From positions 4,154,001 through 4,218,000 of the forward strand of contig NZ_CP114039.1 of assembly GCF_026965535.1 (NCBI RefSeq): a stretch of DNA of 64,000 nucleotides, read 5' to 3'. Shown in pieces: positions 27,301 to 35,629 of this stretch (its first letter is position 1; the number at the start of each line of letters is the position of its first letter). The stretch comes from Corallococcus sp. NCRR. GTDB taxonomy: Bacteria; Myxococcota; Myxococcia; Myxococcales; Myxococcaceae. The position numbers and the translations under genes were made by a program. Below the pieces are notes generated by a model. The model saw only the letters and a program-made list of their open reading frames with translations, did not search any database and was not told the origin of the DNA.

Positions 27301-28953
27301 GTGACGATCCCGGCTGTACGCCATGGGGCCCGTGGAGGTCCACGTGCCCGTCGCCGGGTCATACACCTCACCACGGGGCAGAAGGCCGCTGCTGTTGGAG
27401 CCGCCGGCCACGAGCACCCGTCCATCCCGCAGCAGCGTCGCCGTGTGCCCTTCCCGAGGCGAAAACAGGGCGCCCGTCGAAGCCCAGGCACCCGTCGCCG
27501 GGTCATACACTTCGGCGCTGGCCAGCGTGCCGTCGGCGTTGGCGCCGCCGCTGACGAGCACCTTGCCATGGGGCAGCAGCGTCGCCGTGTGCCGGGTGCG
27601 AGCCGTGGCCAGCGAGCCCGTGGGCGTCCAGGCGGACGTCGCGGGGGCAAACACCTCGGAGGTGGCGAGCATGCCGTCGGCGTTGGCGCCACCGCTGACG
27701 AGCACCTTGCCATTGGGCAGCATCGTCGCCGTGTGGCCGGAGCGGGCCGTGGCCGCGACCGTGGAAGCCCAGGTCCCCGTCCCGGGGGCGTACAGGTCCA
27801 CGCTGCGCTGGGATTGACGGCCCCCGTTCTCTCCGCCCGCGATGAGCACGTTGCCCGAGGGCAGCAGGGTCGCCGTGGCCTGGTAGCGCGCCGTGCTCAG
27901 GGCGCCGGTGGTCGTCCAGGTGCCCGTCGCGGGGTCGTACTCCTCCATGACGGCGCTACCGTAGCCGCCCGTGATCAGCACCCTGCCTGAAGGCAGCAGG
28001 GTCGCCGTAGGGCTGTCGTGCGTGGTGGCGAGGGAGCCGGTCGAGGCCCAGGTGCCCGTCGCGGGGTCATACAGCTCGGCGCTGCCCCCACCGCTGCCAG
28101 CGAGGAGCACCTTGCCGTCGGGCAGCAGCGTCGCCGTGTGGCCGCTCCGGGCGGAGGCCATCGCGCCAGTGGCGGACCAGGTGCCCGTCGCGGGGTCATA
28201 CACGCTCGCGCTGGCCAGGATGGCATCGCCGTTATAGCCGCCGGCCACGAGCACCTTGCCATTGGGCAGCAGGGTCGCCGTGTGGGCGCCCCGGGCCGCG
28301 GGCAGCGCGCCAGTGGCGGACCAGGTGCCCGTCGCGGGGTCGTACAGCTCCGCCTGGGTCAGGCGGTTGCTGCCTTGCTGGCCACCGGCGATGAGCACCT
28401 TGCCCGAGGGCAGCAGCGTCGCGGTGTGATCCCGGCGGGCGCTGAGCATGGAGCCCGCGTTCGTCCAGGTGCCCGTCGCGGGGTCATAGAGCTCCGCGCT
28501 GGCGATGCCGCTGCTGATGGAGGTGCTGGCGCCTCCCGCGACGAGCACCTTGCCATTGGGCAGCAGGGTCGCTGTGTGGGCCTGCCGGACCCCGGCCATC
28601 GCGCCAGTGGAAGCCCAGGTGCCCGTCGCGGGGTCGAAGACCTCCGTGCTGGCGGTCCCGTTGCCGAGGATGTCCCCGCCTCCCGCGACGAGCAGCTTGC
28701 CCGAAGGGAGCAGCGTCGCTGTGTGCCTGGAGCGCAGCGCCGCCATGGTGCGCAGGGCCCTCAGGCTCACCGCCTTCACCCCGCCATTCCCTCCCACCCG
28801 CTCCAGGGCCTGTCCTTGCTGGGAGGGCCGCGCCAGGGATTCCTCGGTGGAAGGCGCCGCGGGACTGCAGTGAAGCCACAGCAGGCCCAACAACAGGGGC
28901 CAGAGCCTGGCCCGGAAAGAGGGCGGGGACGGGAAACGGCTGTCGCGAAACAT
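24397..28953 (-). CDS. Kelch/Ig-like cell-surface protein with MYXO-CTERM
   Basis: A 1518-residue surface protein. Residues 1-28 are a signal ending WLHC with Cys29; the His at -1 makes the lipobox atypical. Residues ~60-725 hold 14 Kelch-type blades (HTATLLPNGKVLVAGG plus YDPATGTWTSTGS). A linker follows with a TIG/IPT-like domain (STRPGSSIQLTGTGFRGV region). Residues ~835-1480 hold seven near-identical Ig-like repeats of ~92 residues (TPVISGTAEAGSTV, GNWSFTPGTALAQGAHS). The last ~34 residues are a MYXO-CTERM signal: Gly-Cys, hydrophobic helix, then LRRRRK. MYXO-CTERM proteins are thought to be exported and anchored at the cell surface. A truncated paralogue lies at 48596-49872. Confidence 0.9.
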   Translation of the reverse strand: MFRDSRFPSPPSFRARLWPLLLGLLWLHCSPAAPSTEESLARPSQQGQALERVGGNGGVKAVSLRALRTMAALRSRHTATLLPSGKLLVAGGGDILGNGTASTEVFDPATGTWASTGAMAGVRQAHTATLLPNGKVLVAGGASTSISSGIASAELYDPATGTWTNAGSMLSARRDHTATLLPSGKVLIAGGQQGSNRLTQAELYDPATGTWSATGALPAARGAHTATLLPNGKVLVAGGYNGDAILASASVYDPATGTWSATGAMASARSGHTATLLPDGKVLLAGSGGGSAELYDPATGTWASTGSLATTHDSPTATLLPSGRVLITGGYGSAVMEEYDPATGTWTTTGALSTARYQATATLLPSGNVLIAGGENGGRQSQRSVDLYAPGTGTWASTVAATARSGHTATMLPNGKVLVSGGANADGMLATSEVFAPATSAWTPTGSLATARTRHTATLLPHGKVLVSGGANADGTLASAEVYDPATGAWASTGALFSPREGHTATLLRDGRVLVAGGSNSSGLLPRGEVYDPATGTWTSTGPMAYSRDRHTATLLPNGKVLVAGGNQSGASLYSAELYDPATGTWTATGGLNIYRHGHTAALLPSGKVLVIGGAGDGDYVLRAEEYDPARGTWALTGSMSTGRTAATATLLPSGNVVVTGGVNDSGPVAATEVYATELSGWISSGPSMSMPRSGHAAALLPDGQVLVTGGANADGSLATAEVYDDTGAPYAWRPAFQAPDSRPGSSIQLTGTGFRGVSEASGGNTQSSATNVPLLGLMAVEGGALTRMSRGNYSDTSVTATVPAVPAGYYFLTVITNGSPGGRVVHVQGALLLAPVVVTPADGALLTTVTPAISGTAEAHTTVTVLLDGVAVGTTETNAQGNWTFTPSAALAQGTHTLSARTTDAEGNTSPDAPSRSFRVDSVAPDAPVVVTPASGAVVTTATPVLSGTAEANSAVSLLLDGVTPFNTTANGAGSWSVRPSTALAQGAHSFTAQARDAAGNTSQVSAARAFSVDSVAPNAPVVATPAQGALVNTATPFISGTTEPGSTVTLSIDGQSSAAVVDGTGNWSFTPGTALAQGAHSMTARATDAAGNASQTSATRSFSVDSVAPATPVVVTPASGAVVTTATPVFSGTAEASSRVTLSIDGTSFEVTANGSGNWSFTPGTALTQGAHSFTAQARDAAGNTSQTSATRAFSVDSVAPDAPVVVTPANGALLNTATPVISGTAEAGSTVILSVDGTAVEVVADGSGNWSFTPGTALAQGAHSVTAQAKDTAGNTSQASAPRAFSVDSLAPAAPVVATPAEGALVNTATPVISGTAEAGSTVILSIDGTSFEVTADASGNWSFTPSTALVQGTHSVTAQAKDTAGNTSQTSAAHTFSVVFAAPAAPVVLTPANGAVLNSAPSVISGTADPGSTVTASIDGNVIGSTPVNSDGTWRFALTLALSSGSHTLVVSAVDAMGTPSPSVSTSFTISRPAPQVPQEEGGCSAAPASSASWLAIAFGISFLRRRRKSGAAK
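24535..26460 (-). repeat. Seven ~276-bp tandem Ig-like repeats
   Basis: The DNA encoding the Ig-like modules repeats with a period of ~276 bp. Copies 3-6 (counted from the protein N-terminus) share long identical blocks such as the one encoding DSVAPDAPVVVTPA. Copies 1 and 7 are the most diverged, as expected for an array that expands in the middle. Copy number is likely to vary among strains, and the array is prone to short-read misassembly. Confidence 0.85.
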
Positions 28954-29051
28954 GTGTAGGAGGCTCCTGAAACCGGCGGGGGGACGCCTTGGCCCATCCC
29001 CAGCCGTCGGCCGCAGCCTACGCTAATGGCAGACCTCCGGGTAGGAGGCCG

Positions 29052-32003
29052 CTACTGACCGGATGAGAGGCAGGTCGCGGGCTCGAGGTAGAAGGCCTCC
29101 CACGCACCCGTGTCCGTGGGATTGCAGATGCCCACGTTGCCGCCGTTGCCGCTCTGGATGGGGGCGCCGGGGGTGTTCTCCTTCCAGTTGCGCGCGGTGC
29201 CAGTCGTTGATTCGAAGCCATAGCGATCGCGGCCGCCGAAGACGCCGCATGCGTGGCGGGTGAACGCCTCCGCCGTGCCGAGCGAGGCGTTCACGGTGAG
29301 CTGATCCGCGACCACCGCCAGGTACGCGCCGCTCGTCCCCTTGAGCTTGTATTTCGCGCCGCTGGTGACGAGCTCGAAGACTTCGCCGCTGGTCTGCGTC
29401 GTGCCCAGGGCGGCCACCTTGCCCGCGCCATCGACGGTGAGCCACTTGTCGGTGCGCTCGCTCTGGATGCGGAAGCAGCCCGCGCTGCCGCTGGCCTCGG
29501 TGTGGCAGGTCGCATCGCAGCCATCGCCCGGCTGGGTGTTGCCATCGTCGCACTGCTCGCCGCTCTCGACCGTGCCATTGCCGCACACGGGGCCGGTGCC
29601 GCTGCCCGGGCAGGCCACCGGTTCAAGGTAGAAGCCCTCCCAGGCTCCGCCATCCGCCGCATTGCAGGCGCCGCCATTGCCGCCGTCACCGCTCTGGATG
29701 GGGCCGCCCGTCGTGGTCTCCTTCCAATGGGGCGCGCTCCCCACGGAGGCCTGGAAGCCGACGCGCGTGCGCCCGCCGTAGCCGCAGGCAATCCGGGTGA
29801 ACGACTCCCCGCTGGTGAAGTTGGCTCCCATCGTGAGCTGGTTCGCCACCACTGTCATGAACGCGTCGCCGGAGCCCTTGAGCTTGTATTGGGTTCCGTT
29901 CGGAACGAGCTGGAAGATCTGCCCGCCCGCCTGCGTCGTGCTGCTGGCGACGACCTTGCCCGCGGTGTCGACGGTGAGCCACTTGTCGGAGCGCTCGCTC
30001 TGGATCTGATAGCAGCTCCCGCCCGAGGTCTCGGCGAACAGGGCGGTGTAGGTGGCCGCGCTGCCAGGCGTGGTGAAGGTATGGGATTGCGCGCCGCCGT
30101 CGGACCATGACGAGAACGCCCAGAACTTCCCGTTCGCATACTGCGGCGACTCCACGCCCACGGAGCGGATGACCCCGACCACGCCCGTCGTCTCGTGCGG
30201 CGCCGGGAACGGCCGCCCGTCCATCAACACCTGAAGCCCGCTCGGCACGCTGGTCACCGTGAGCGGGACCGTGACGGGGTGGACGTCGCGATATGTCGTG
30301 TGGGTGAGGCCAATCGAGTCGCGCACCGTGAGCCGCACGCGATACCAGACGTTGGCGGAGCTCTCGCCGATGTTCGGGATGGGCCAGCTCCCGCTCGCGA
30401 CGCCGACGGTATCAGCCATGGCCGGGTGCGTGTGGGTGTCGTGGTGGAAGGTGATGTTCCAGGTCATCGCGCTCGGCGGCAGCGCGCCATCCTCCAGGTC
30501 GCTGGCCGAGCCGGAGAACGTCAGGTTCGTGGCCGCGGTGTACGTCGCGCCCGTGGCCGGCGTGACGATGGTGGCCACCGGCGGCTTGTTGGACGTCACC
30601 GTCAGCACGGCCTCGGCGCTGGTGGCCGAGCCCAGCCCGTTGGTCACGACCACGCGGAAGCGCGCGCCGCTGTCGGAGAGCTGCGTGGCGGTCAGCTCAT
30701 AGGCCGGCGAGGTCGCGCCGGGGATGTCCACGCCGTTGCGCTGCCACCGGTAGGCGAGGGGAGGCTCGCCGCTCGCGGACACCGTGAAGGCCGCCGGGTC
30801 GCCAACGGAGACCAACGTGCTCGCCGGCTGCTGCGCGATGCTCGGCGGCAACGAGGCCGTGTAGGCGATGCGGCCCACCTGGCCCGAGCCGCGCGCCAGG
30901 TAATAGAGCGCGCCATCCGGCCCGACATCCAGGTCCACGGGCCCCGGGGTGGCCGTCGCGAACAGTGAATGCGCACCGGTGTTCGGGTCGATGCGTGAAA
31001 TCCAGTTGTTGGTGTAGTCCGCGAAGAAGTACTGGCCGACGTACGCGCTGGGAAACGCCGTGACGGGGGGATTGTAGAAGGCACCGCCCGCGATGCAGTT
31101 GCCGGCGGCCGTGCCGGAGCCATGCGGGTACGCGAAGAACGGCTGCGTGAGCTCCGGGCGGTTGGTGAAATAGCCCTCCGTCATCGGCCAGCCGTAGTTG
31201 GCGCCGGCCTGGCCGCGGTTGATCTCCTCCCAGCCGCCTTCGCCCACGTCGTTGATGAACAGGATTCCCGTGCCGGGTTGTACGTCGAAGGTGAAGGGGT
31301 TGCGCAGCCCCATCGCCCAGGTCGCCTTGGCGAGCCCGGTGGCGGCCGCATAGAAGGGATTGTCCGTGGGGATGCTGCCGTCCGGGTTGAAGCGCAAGAG
31401 CTTGCCGAGCGGCGTGTTCAGGCTCTGCGAGTTGGACGAGACCGCGTTCTCTCCGACGGAGACATAGAGCTTGCCGTCGAGTCCGAAGCGAACCGCGCCG
31501 CCGTTGTGGTTGGCGGCGTCCAGCGTCGGAAAGTCGGCCAGCACGAGCTCGCTTCCGGGAACCACGACATTGCCGTTCGCGGTGAAGCGGCTGACCCGGT
31601 TGTGGATGCTGCCCGCGACCGACGTGTAATAGACATACAGGTAGTGGTTGCTGTCGAAGTTGGGGTCGAACGCCACGCCCATCAGCCCACGCTCGTTGTC
31701 GGTATCCACGGCGAGCGTCATGAACGGAGTCGCCAGCAGCTGGCCGTTCACGACGACCCGCAGCGAGCCATTCTTCTCCGAGATGAACAGCCGCCCGTCG
31801 GGCGCGAAGGTCATGGTCGTGGGGCCCTGGAGGCCACTGACGAAGACCGAGTCGGCGAAGTTGGGCTCTTGAATGACCGCGCCCGCTCGCGCGACCGCCA
31901 GCTCCGGCGGCGACTCCGTCGAGCAGCCCACGAGGAGGCCAAAGACCGCGCACATGACGAAGAGCGGTAGGGGGGACTCCGCTCGGACACTCATTCCTGG
32001 CAT
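29052..32003 (-). CDS. Sugar-dehydrogenase-like lipoprotein with Ig-like and binding modules
   Basis: A 983-residue lipoprotein (lipobox LLVGC, Cys27). Residues ~45-385 are a Glucose/Sorbosone dehydrogenase (GSDH-type) six-bladed propeller (GPTTMTFAPDGRLFISEKNG, MGLRNPFTFDVQPGTG, EINRGQAGANYGWP), the soluble PQQ sugar dehydrogenase fold. An Ig-like domain and a domain with the metal-like FHHDTHTHP element follow. The C-terminus has two copies of a ~115-residue fascin-like module (CYQIQSERSDKWLTVD / CFRIQSERTDKWLTVD) separated by a Cys-rich myxobacterial disulfide repeat (CGNGTVESGEQCDDGNTQPG). The modules suggest carbohydrate or polymer binding. ATG at 32003 has GGGAG nearby; a longer open frame upstream is not coding. 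Confidence 0.85.
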   Translation of the reverse strand: MPGMSVRAESPLPLFVMCAVFGLLVGCSTESPPELAVARAGAVIQEPNFADSVFVSGLQGPTTMTFAPDGRLFISEKNGSLRVVVNGQLLATPFMTLAVDTDNERGLMGVAFDPNFDSNHYLYVYYTSVAGSIHNRVSRFTANGNVVVPGSELVLADFPTLDAANHNGGAVRFGLDGKLYVSVGENAVSSNSQSLNTPLGKLLRFNPDGSIPTDNPFYAAATGLAKATWAMGLRNPFTFDVQPGTGILFINDVGEGGWEEINRGQAGANYGWPMTEGYFTNRPELTQPFFAYPHGSGTAAGNCIAGGAFYNPPVTAFPSAYVGQYFFADYTNNWISRIDPNTGAHSLFATATPGPVDLDVGPDGALYYLARGSGQVGRIAYTASLPPSIAQQPASTLVSVGDPAAFTVSASGEPPLAYRWQRNGVDIPGATSPAYELTATQLSDSGARFRVVVTNGLGSATSAEAVLTVTSNKPPVATIVTPATGATYTAATNLTFSGSASDLEDGALPPSAMTWNITFHHDTHTHPAMADTVGVASGSWPIPNIGESSANVWYRVRLTVRDSIGLTHTTYRDVHPVTVPLTVTSVPSGLQVLMDGRPFPAPHETTGVVGVIRSVGVESPQYANGKFWAFSSWSDGGAQSHTFTTPGSAATYTALFAETSGGSCYQIQSERSDKWLTVDTAGKVVASSTTQAGGQIFQLVPNGTQYKLKGSGDAFMTVVANQLTMGANFTSGESFTRIACGYGGRTRVGFQASVGSAPHWKETTTGGPIQSGDGGNGGACNAADGGAWEGFYLEPVACPGSGTGPVCGNGTVESGEQCDDGNTQPGDGCDATCHTEASGSAGCFRIQSERTDKWLTVDGAGKVAALGTTQTSGEVFELVTSGAKYKLKGTSGAYLAVVADQLTVNASLGTAEAFTRHACGVFGGRDRYGFESTTGTARNWKENTPGAPIQSGNGGNVGICNPTDTGAWEAFYLEPATCLSSGQ

Positions 32004-32156
32004 CGCTGCTGCTCCCGGTCGAACGTAGGTTGGTTTTTCCAGGTTTACACTGAAGGCCTGTTCGACTGGGGCCGATTCAGCAATTCGGCAATGGATTCTC
32101 CCTCCCATCGTCATGAGTGCATCGCATCTCGCGGCATGCCTCGGGGGGAGGCTCAC

Positions 32157-33959
32157 ATGGATGGAATCTCTCGTTTCCAATCGGCTCTGAATGGTGTCCG
32201 GGTGTCTTCGGGCCCGGACACCGCTGCGCAGCCAGCGACGTCGCAGGACTCCACCGCCGAGCGCATGCTCCGGGAGCTGTTCTCCCGCAGCAGCTTCGAG
32301 CCGCAGTCCCGCCCCTCGGCGTCCACGACCTCCAGGGCCCTGCCCGAGCCCACGCCTCCTCCGGACGTCTCCAATGCATCCGTCGAGGATTGGCAGGCCT
32401 GGTGCGAGCAGTTCAGGGGCAACGCCGACGCCGAGCTCACCCGCAAGCGTGGCACCACCCTGCCGGACATCGCCGCCGACCAGGTCATGCATGGCTCCCG
32501 CTCGCCCGTGTATCCCGCGGGCCGCTCCACGGTGCCCGGCAACGAGAACGTCCCCGCCTTCTTCCAGGACTTCCCCGCCACCGGCGAGCGGCAGATGCAG
32601 CTCTACGCCTTCTGCCGTCCGCCTCCGGGCCAGACCTTGAACCCTTCGGACCGTAACCAGTGGGTGTCCTTCGAGGTGCATGGCGACATCTGCAAGGCCT
32701 ACTCGGACGACACCTTCACGAACGGCCGCCAGGGCACCAACTCCCTCCTGGGCTACCCCAACTCCGGCCTCGAGGACGCGGTGCGCACCCGCCCGCCCTT
32801 CCTCGATGATCCGATGGTGAAGGCGTTCCGCGACGACCGGGTCGCCGCCGGCAAGCCCGACCGGGTGCCCTTCCAGGAGTTCCAGAACGGCTACCTCGCG
32901 GACCTCGGTGGCAAGGTGCAGGCCTTCTCCAAGGACGGACAGCGCCTGGGCACCGCGTGGCCCGGCGGGGACATGACCGCGCGCCCGACGCAGGACCCGG
33001 GGGGCGTCCAGCAGCCCACGGGCCCCTACGGCACCACGGGCCCGCTGAACGGAGACACCTCCTTCGGCAACGCGACGGTGCGGATGGGCACCTCCGCGAG
33101 TCACGGCGGCGCTGTCACCAGCCTCTTCTACGGAGGCAAGGAGTACATCAACAACAAGGACCACGGCCGGCAGATGCAGGTGGCCTACTCCCTGGACGGC
33201 TACGACGAGGCCCTGATGCCCACCGAGGCGGGGAGCAACCGGAACGGCTCGAAGCCCATCTCCACGACGCAGGTGATTGGCTACGGCGCGGAGCCCGGCC
33301 GCATGAGCAGCACCGTGCATCCCGCCTACTGGCTGGAGCCGGGAGAGGAGGCGGGCCCGTACAACAGCGTCACCCACGCCGTGAACGAGACCCTGGTTTC
33401 AGCGGACACCCTCACCAAGGACATCACCGTCGGCGTGGGCGGTCACGACAACGTCATCCAGTACGACAGCCACATCCACCTCGCCGCCCCTCACGACAAG
33501 GCCTACGTCGAGGCCCCCACCGCCTACCTCAACGGCGAGTTCGAGAAGCACTACCGCTTCGACCCCGCGACGGGTGAGACGCGCGAGTACGACCGGATCC
33601 ACTCGGAGCCCCCGAAGCCCCCGGAGGAGAGGAAGGGCTTCCCGGACGAGGGGGGCAACGTGCCGCTCATCGTCGCCACGAACGAGGGCGATCGCGCCAT
33701 GGCCATCTGGTCGCCGGACGAGGAACGGCCGGACCTCCAGTACCGCCTGCACCAGTTCGACCTCGACGACCCCACGGACGACTGCACCAAGCTCGGCGTC
33801 ACCTTCGGCATGACGGGCGGCGTGCCGGAGGACATCAAGACGCGGAGCTACGTCATCGTCGGCACCGTGGAAGAGGTGAAGGCCCGGCTCGCGGAGCTGT
33901 ACAGTCAGAACCCCACCGGCGTGGAGCGCAAGTGGCCGGAGGACGTTCGCGGAGGTTGA
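32157..33959 (+). CDS. Large protein of unknown function with LGFP-like motif
   Basis: A 600-residue protein with GGGGGGAG 6 bases before the ATG. No signal peptide, but the first ~75 residues are Ser/Thr/Pro-rich and probably disordered. Around residue 198 there is LLGYPNSGLEDAV followed by QEFQNGYLADLGGKVQAFS, resembling one LGFP-type cell-wall-binding repeat. Residues ~310-480 (VRMGTSASHGGAVTSLFYGG, YDSHIHLA) are strand-rich and look like a galactose-mutarotase or alginate-lyase-type beta-sandwich. No catalytic assignment is possible. It diverges from the sugar-dehydrogenase-like gene. Its stop abuts the end of a decayed aldolase on the other strand. Confidence 0.7.
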   Translation: MDGISRFQSALNGVRVSSGPDTAAQPATSQDSTAERMLRELFSRSSFEPQSRPSASTTSRALPEPTPPPDVSNASVEDWQAWCEQFRGNADAELTRKRGTTLPDIAADQVMHGSRSPVYPAGRSTVPGNENVPAFFQDFPATGERQMQLYAFCRPPPGQTLNPSDRNQWVSFEVHGDICKAYSDDTFTNGRQGTNSLLGYPNSGLEDAVRTRPPFLDDPMVKAFRDDRVAAGKPDRVPFQEFQNGYLADLGGKVQAFSKDGQRLGTAWPGGDMTARPTQDPGGVQQPTGPYGTTGPLNGDTSFGNATVRMGTSASHGGAVTSLFYGGKEYINNKDHGRQMQVAYSLDGYDEALMPTEAGSNRNGSKPISTTQVIGYGAEPGRMSSTVHPAYWLEPGEEAGPYNSVTHAVNETLVSADTLTKDITVGVGGHDNVIQYDSHIHLAAPHDKAYVEAPTAYLNGEFEKHYRFDPATGETREYDRIHSEPPKPPEERKGFPDEGGNVPLIVATNEGDRAMAIWSPDEERPDLQYRLHQFDLDDPTDDCTKLGVTFGMTGGVPEDIKTRSYVIVGTVEEVKARLAELYSQNPTGVERKWPEDVRGG

Positions 33960-34744
33960 TTCGACAGGCCCGGGCCGCTGGCATCGAAGAACACCATGTT
34001 GGTTTCGAGGTGGGGCGTCCTCAGCCAGGATGCCTGGAATTCGCGCGAGGCCGCCGGCCAGTTTCTGGGCGTTCGCGTGGTCCTCGGCCTGGCGCATCGC
34101 CCCGCCGAAGACGTGCTTGTAGCGCCGTGCCTGGGCAATGAAGTCCTTGCTGCCAGCGAGTATCGCCACGATGGGAGCGCCCAGGCCCTTGGTGAAGTCG
34201 ACCCAGAGGGTGTCGACCTGGGCCGCGAACCGGGCGGCTGAAACGCCGCTGGCGACGCATGCATTGAACAGGCGTGCTCCATCCATGTGGACCGCGAGCC
34301 CTTGTTCGACGCACACCCGCCTGGCGATAGGCCCGTAAGGCGAGGGCACGGTCTTCACGCGCGCCAGGGCCTGCCGCAGTTCGTCCGCGGTGAGGATGCC
34401 TCGCTCCGTCGGAATCCTTTCCACCAGCACGTCAGAGCTGAAGGCAACGCCTCCCGATTCCGCCCGGATGATGTGGGCCATCCCGTCCGCGATGACCGCG
34501 TCCGCTGGCCGGGTGTGGACCTTGATGGCGACGAAGTTGCGCATCGTCCCCCCGGGAACCAGAGCGCAGCCTCCTTGCCCAGGAGCGCCGCGACGCGCTC
34601 TTGCAGCAGGTTCACCGTGGGATCTTCGCCATGCTGCTCGTCGCCGACCTCGGCGCTCGCGACGGCCTGGCGCATGGCCGGAGTCGGCTTGCTCTCCGTA
34701 TCACTGGACAGCGGGATGAGGCGCGAAGGGAGGGGCAGGTTCAT
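33960..34744 (-). pseudogene. Decayed low-specificity L-threonine aldolase
   Basis: The N-terminus is clear ([40 protein letters not shown]), as is the PLP-lysine region (WVDFTKGLGAPIVAILAGS) and MDGARLFNACVA. The gene is broken. A one-base loss in the six-C run at 34548-34553 shifts frame between LWFPGG and TMRNFVAI. The segment before GLAVHMDGARL is short and lacks the ENTHN motif, so a deletion is likely. A second frameshift near 34015 separates the AEDAPP frame from ETNMVFFDAS. The last ~100 residues are missing, cut near the end of the opposite gene at 33959. The intact enzyme would cleave L-threonine to glycine and acetaldehyde using PLP. Confidence 0.8.
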
Positions 34745-35618
34745 GTGTTCTCTCTGCCTCCCCTTGGCGAGGGGTGTCTTGAACGTTCCTTGCCTGCGGC
34801 CCGCCATCCTGGCGAAGGCGCCAGGCGTGATGCTGGTGATGCGCTTGAAGTGTCGCGTCAGATGACTCTGGTCCGGGAACCCGGCGAGCGCCGTGACCTC
34901 CACCAGCGGCATCCCGAGGCGGATGAAGTGTTTGGCCCGCTCCACCCGCGGCGCGATGAGATACGCGTGCGGAGCAAGCCCGGTGGCGGCGCTGAATGAA
35001 CGGATCACCTGGGTCTCGGAGACTCCCGATTCGGCAGCCAGCTCCGAGATGCGGATGTTCTCCGAGAACCTGTCGTGAAGGGATTGTCTGACCCGCGAGA
35101 CGGTTCGTGGGTCATGCAAGCGCCTGGAGCCCGCGGGGGCAGCGGTATGGCGCGTGAACAGCTCGCGCAGGAACAGGAGTGTGCGGCTCTCCCGCTCCAG
35201 CAGGTCCTCGGCGCCTTGCGAGGCTCGGTGGGGGGCTTCGAATCGCCGGTACAGCGAGCGGTCCAGCAACACGTGGCCATCGAAGGAGGGGGCTCTGGTG
35301 GCTTTCAAGCGCGCGAAGGACGAGCGCCGCGGACGGGTAGAACATCCGATAGCGCCAGCCGCCTTCGACGCCGCCATGTCCTTCGTGGACCATCCCGGGA
35401 TGGATGACGCACAGGGAGCCTTCAGGCATCAACAGAGGAGAGGACCGGCCCGGGCGGAAGCGCTGGGCGCCTCGCTCGATGATTCCGATGGCATGGGCCT
35501 CATGGAAGTGAGCCGGGAAGGCGAAGTCCCGGTACTCCGCGTGCAGATACTCGACTGACTCCAGGGCGGGCTCCGTCCAGAACTTCACCTGGTTTTCAGT
35601 CGCACCCGTGGACGCCAT
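34745..35618 (-). pseudogene. Decayed AraC-family regulator fused to the aldolase remnant
   Basis: The N-terminal AraC ligand-binding domain is in one frame ([44 protein letters not shown]). The HTH part is in another frame ([47 protein letters not shown]). The frame changes near 35310-35330 around [15 protein letters not shown]. No stop codon separates the HTH part from the aldolase start at 34744: the open frame runs from [11 protein letters not shown] directly into MNLPLPSRL. Start ATG MASTGATENQ at 35618. The TetR gene stops 12 bp upstream on the same strand, so this pair was probably once an AraC-regulated aldolase operon. Confidence 0.8.
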
Positions 35619-35629
35619 GGGACCCCTCT

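Noticed and set aside
25984..27990. 668-codon plus-strand open frame across the Kelch/Ig gene
   Set aside because: Antisense to repeat-rich coding sequence, so it inherits its long open frame from the repeats.
32004..33377. Upstream extension of the sugar-dehydrogenase-like gene beyond 32003
   Set aside because: The extension is antisense to the 600-residue gene; the ATG at 32003 has a ribosome site and starts a lipoprotein signal.
34548..34553. Programmed frameshift expressing an intact aldolase
   Set aside because: The downstream part has another frameshift, an internal deletion and no C-terminus, so correcting one site would not restore a protein.
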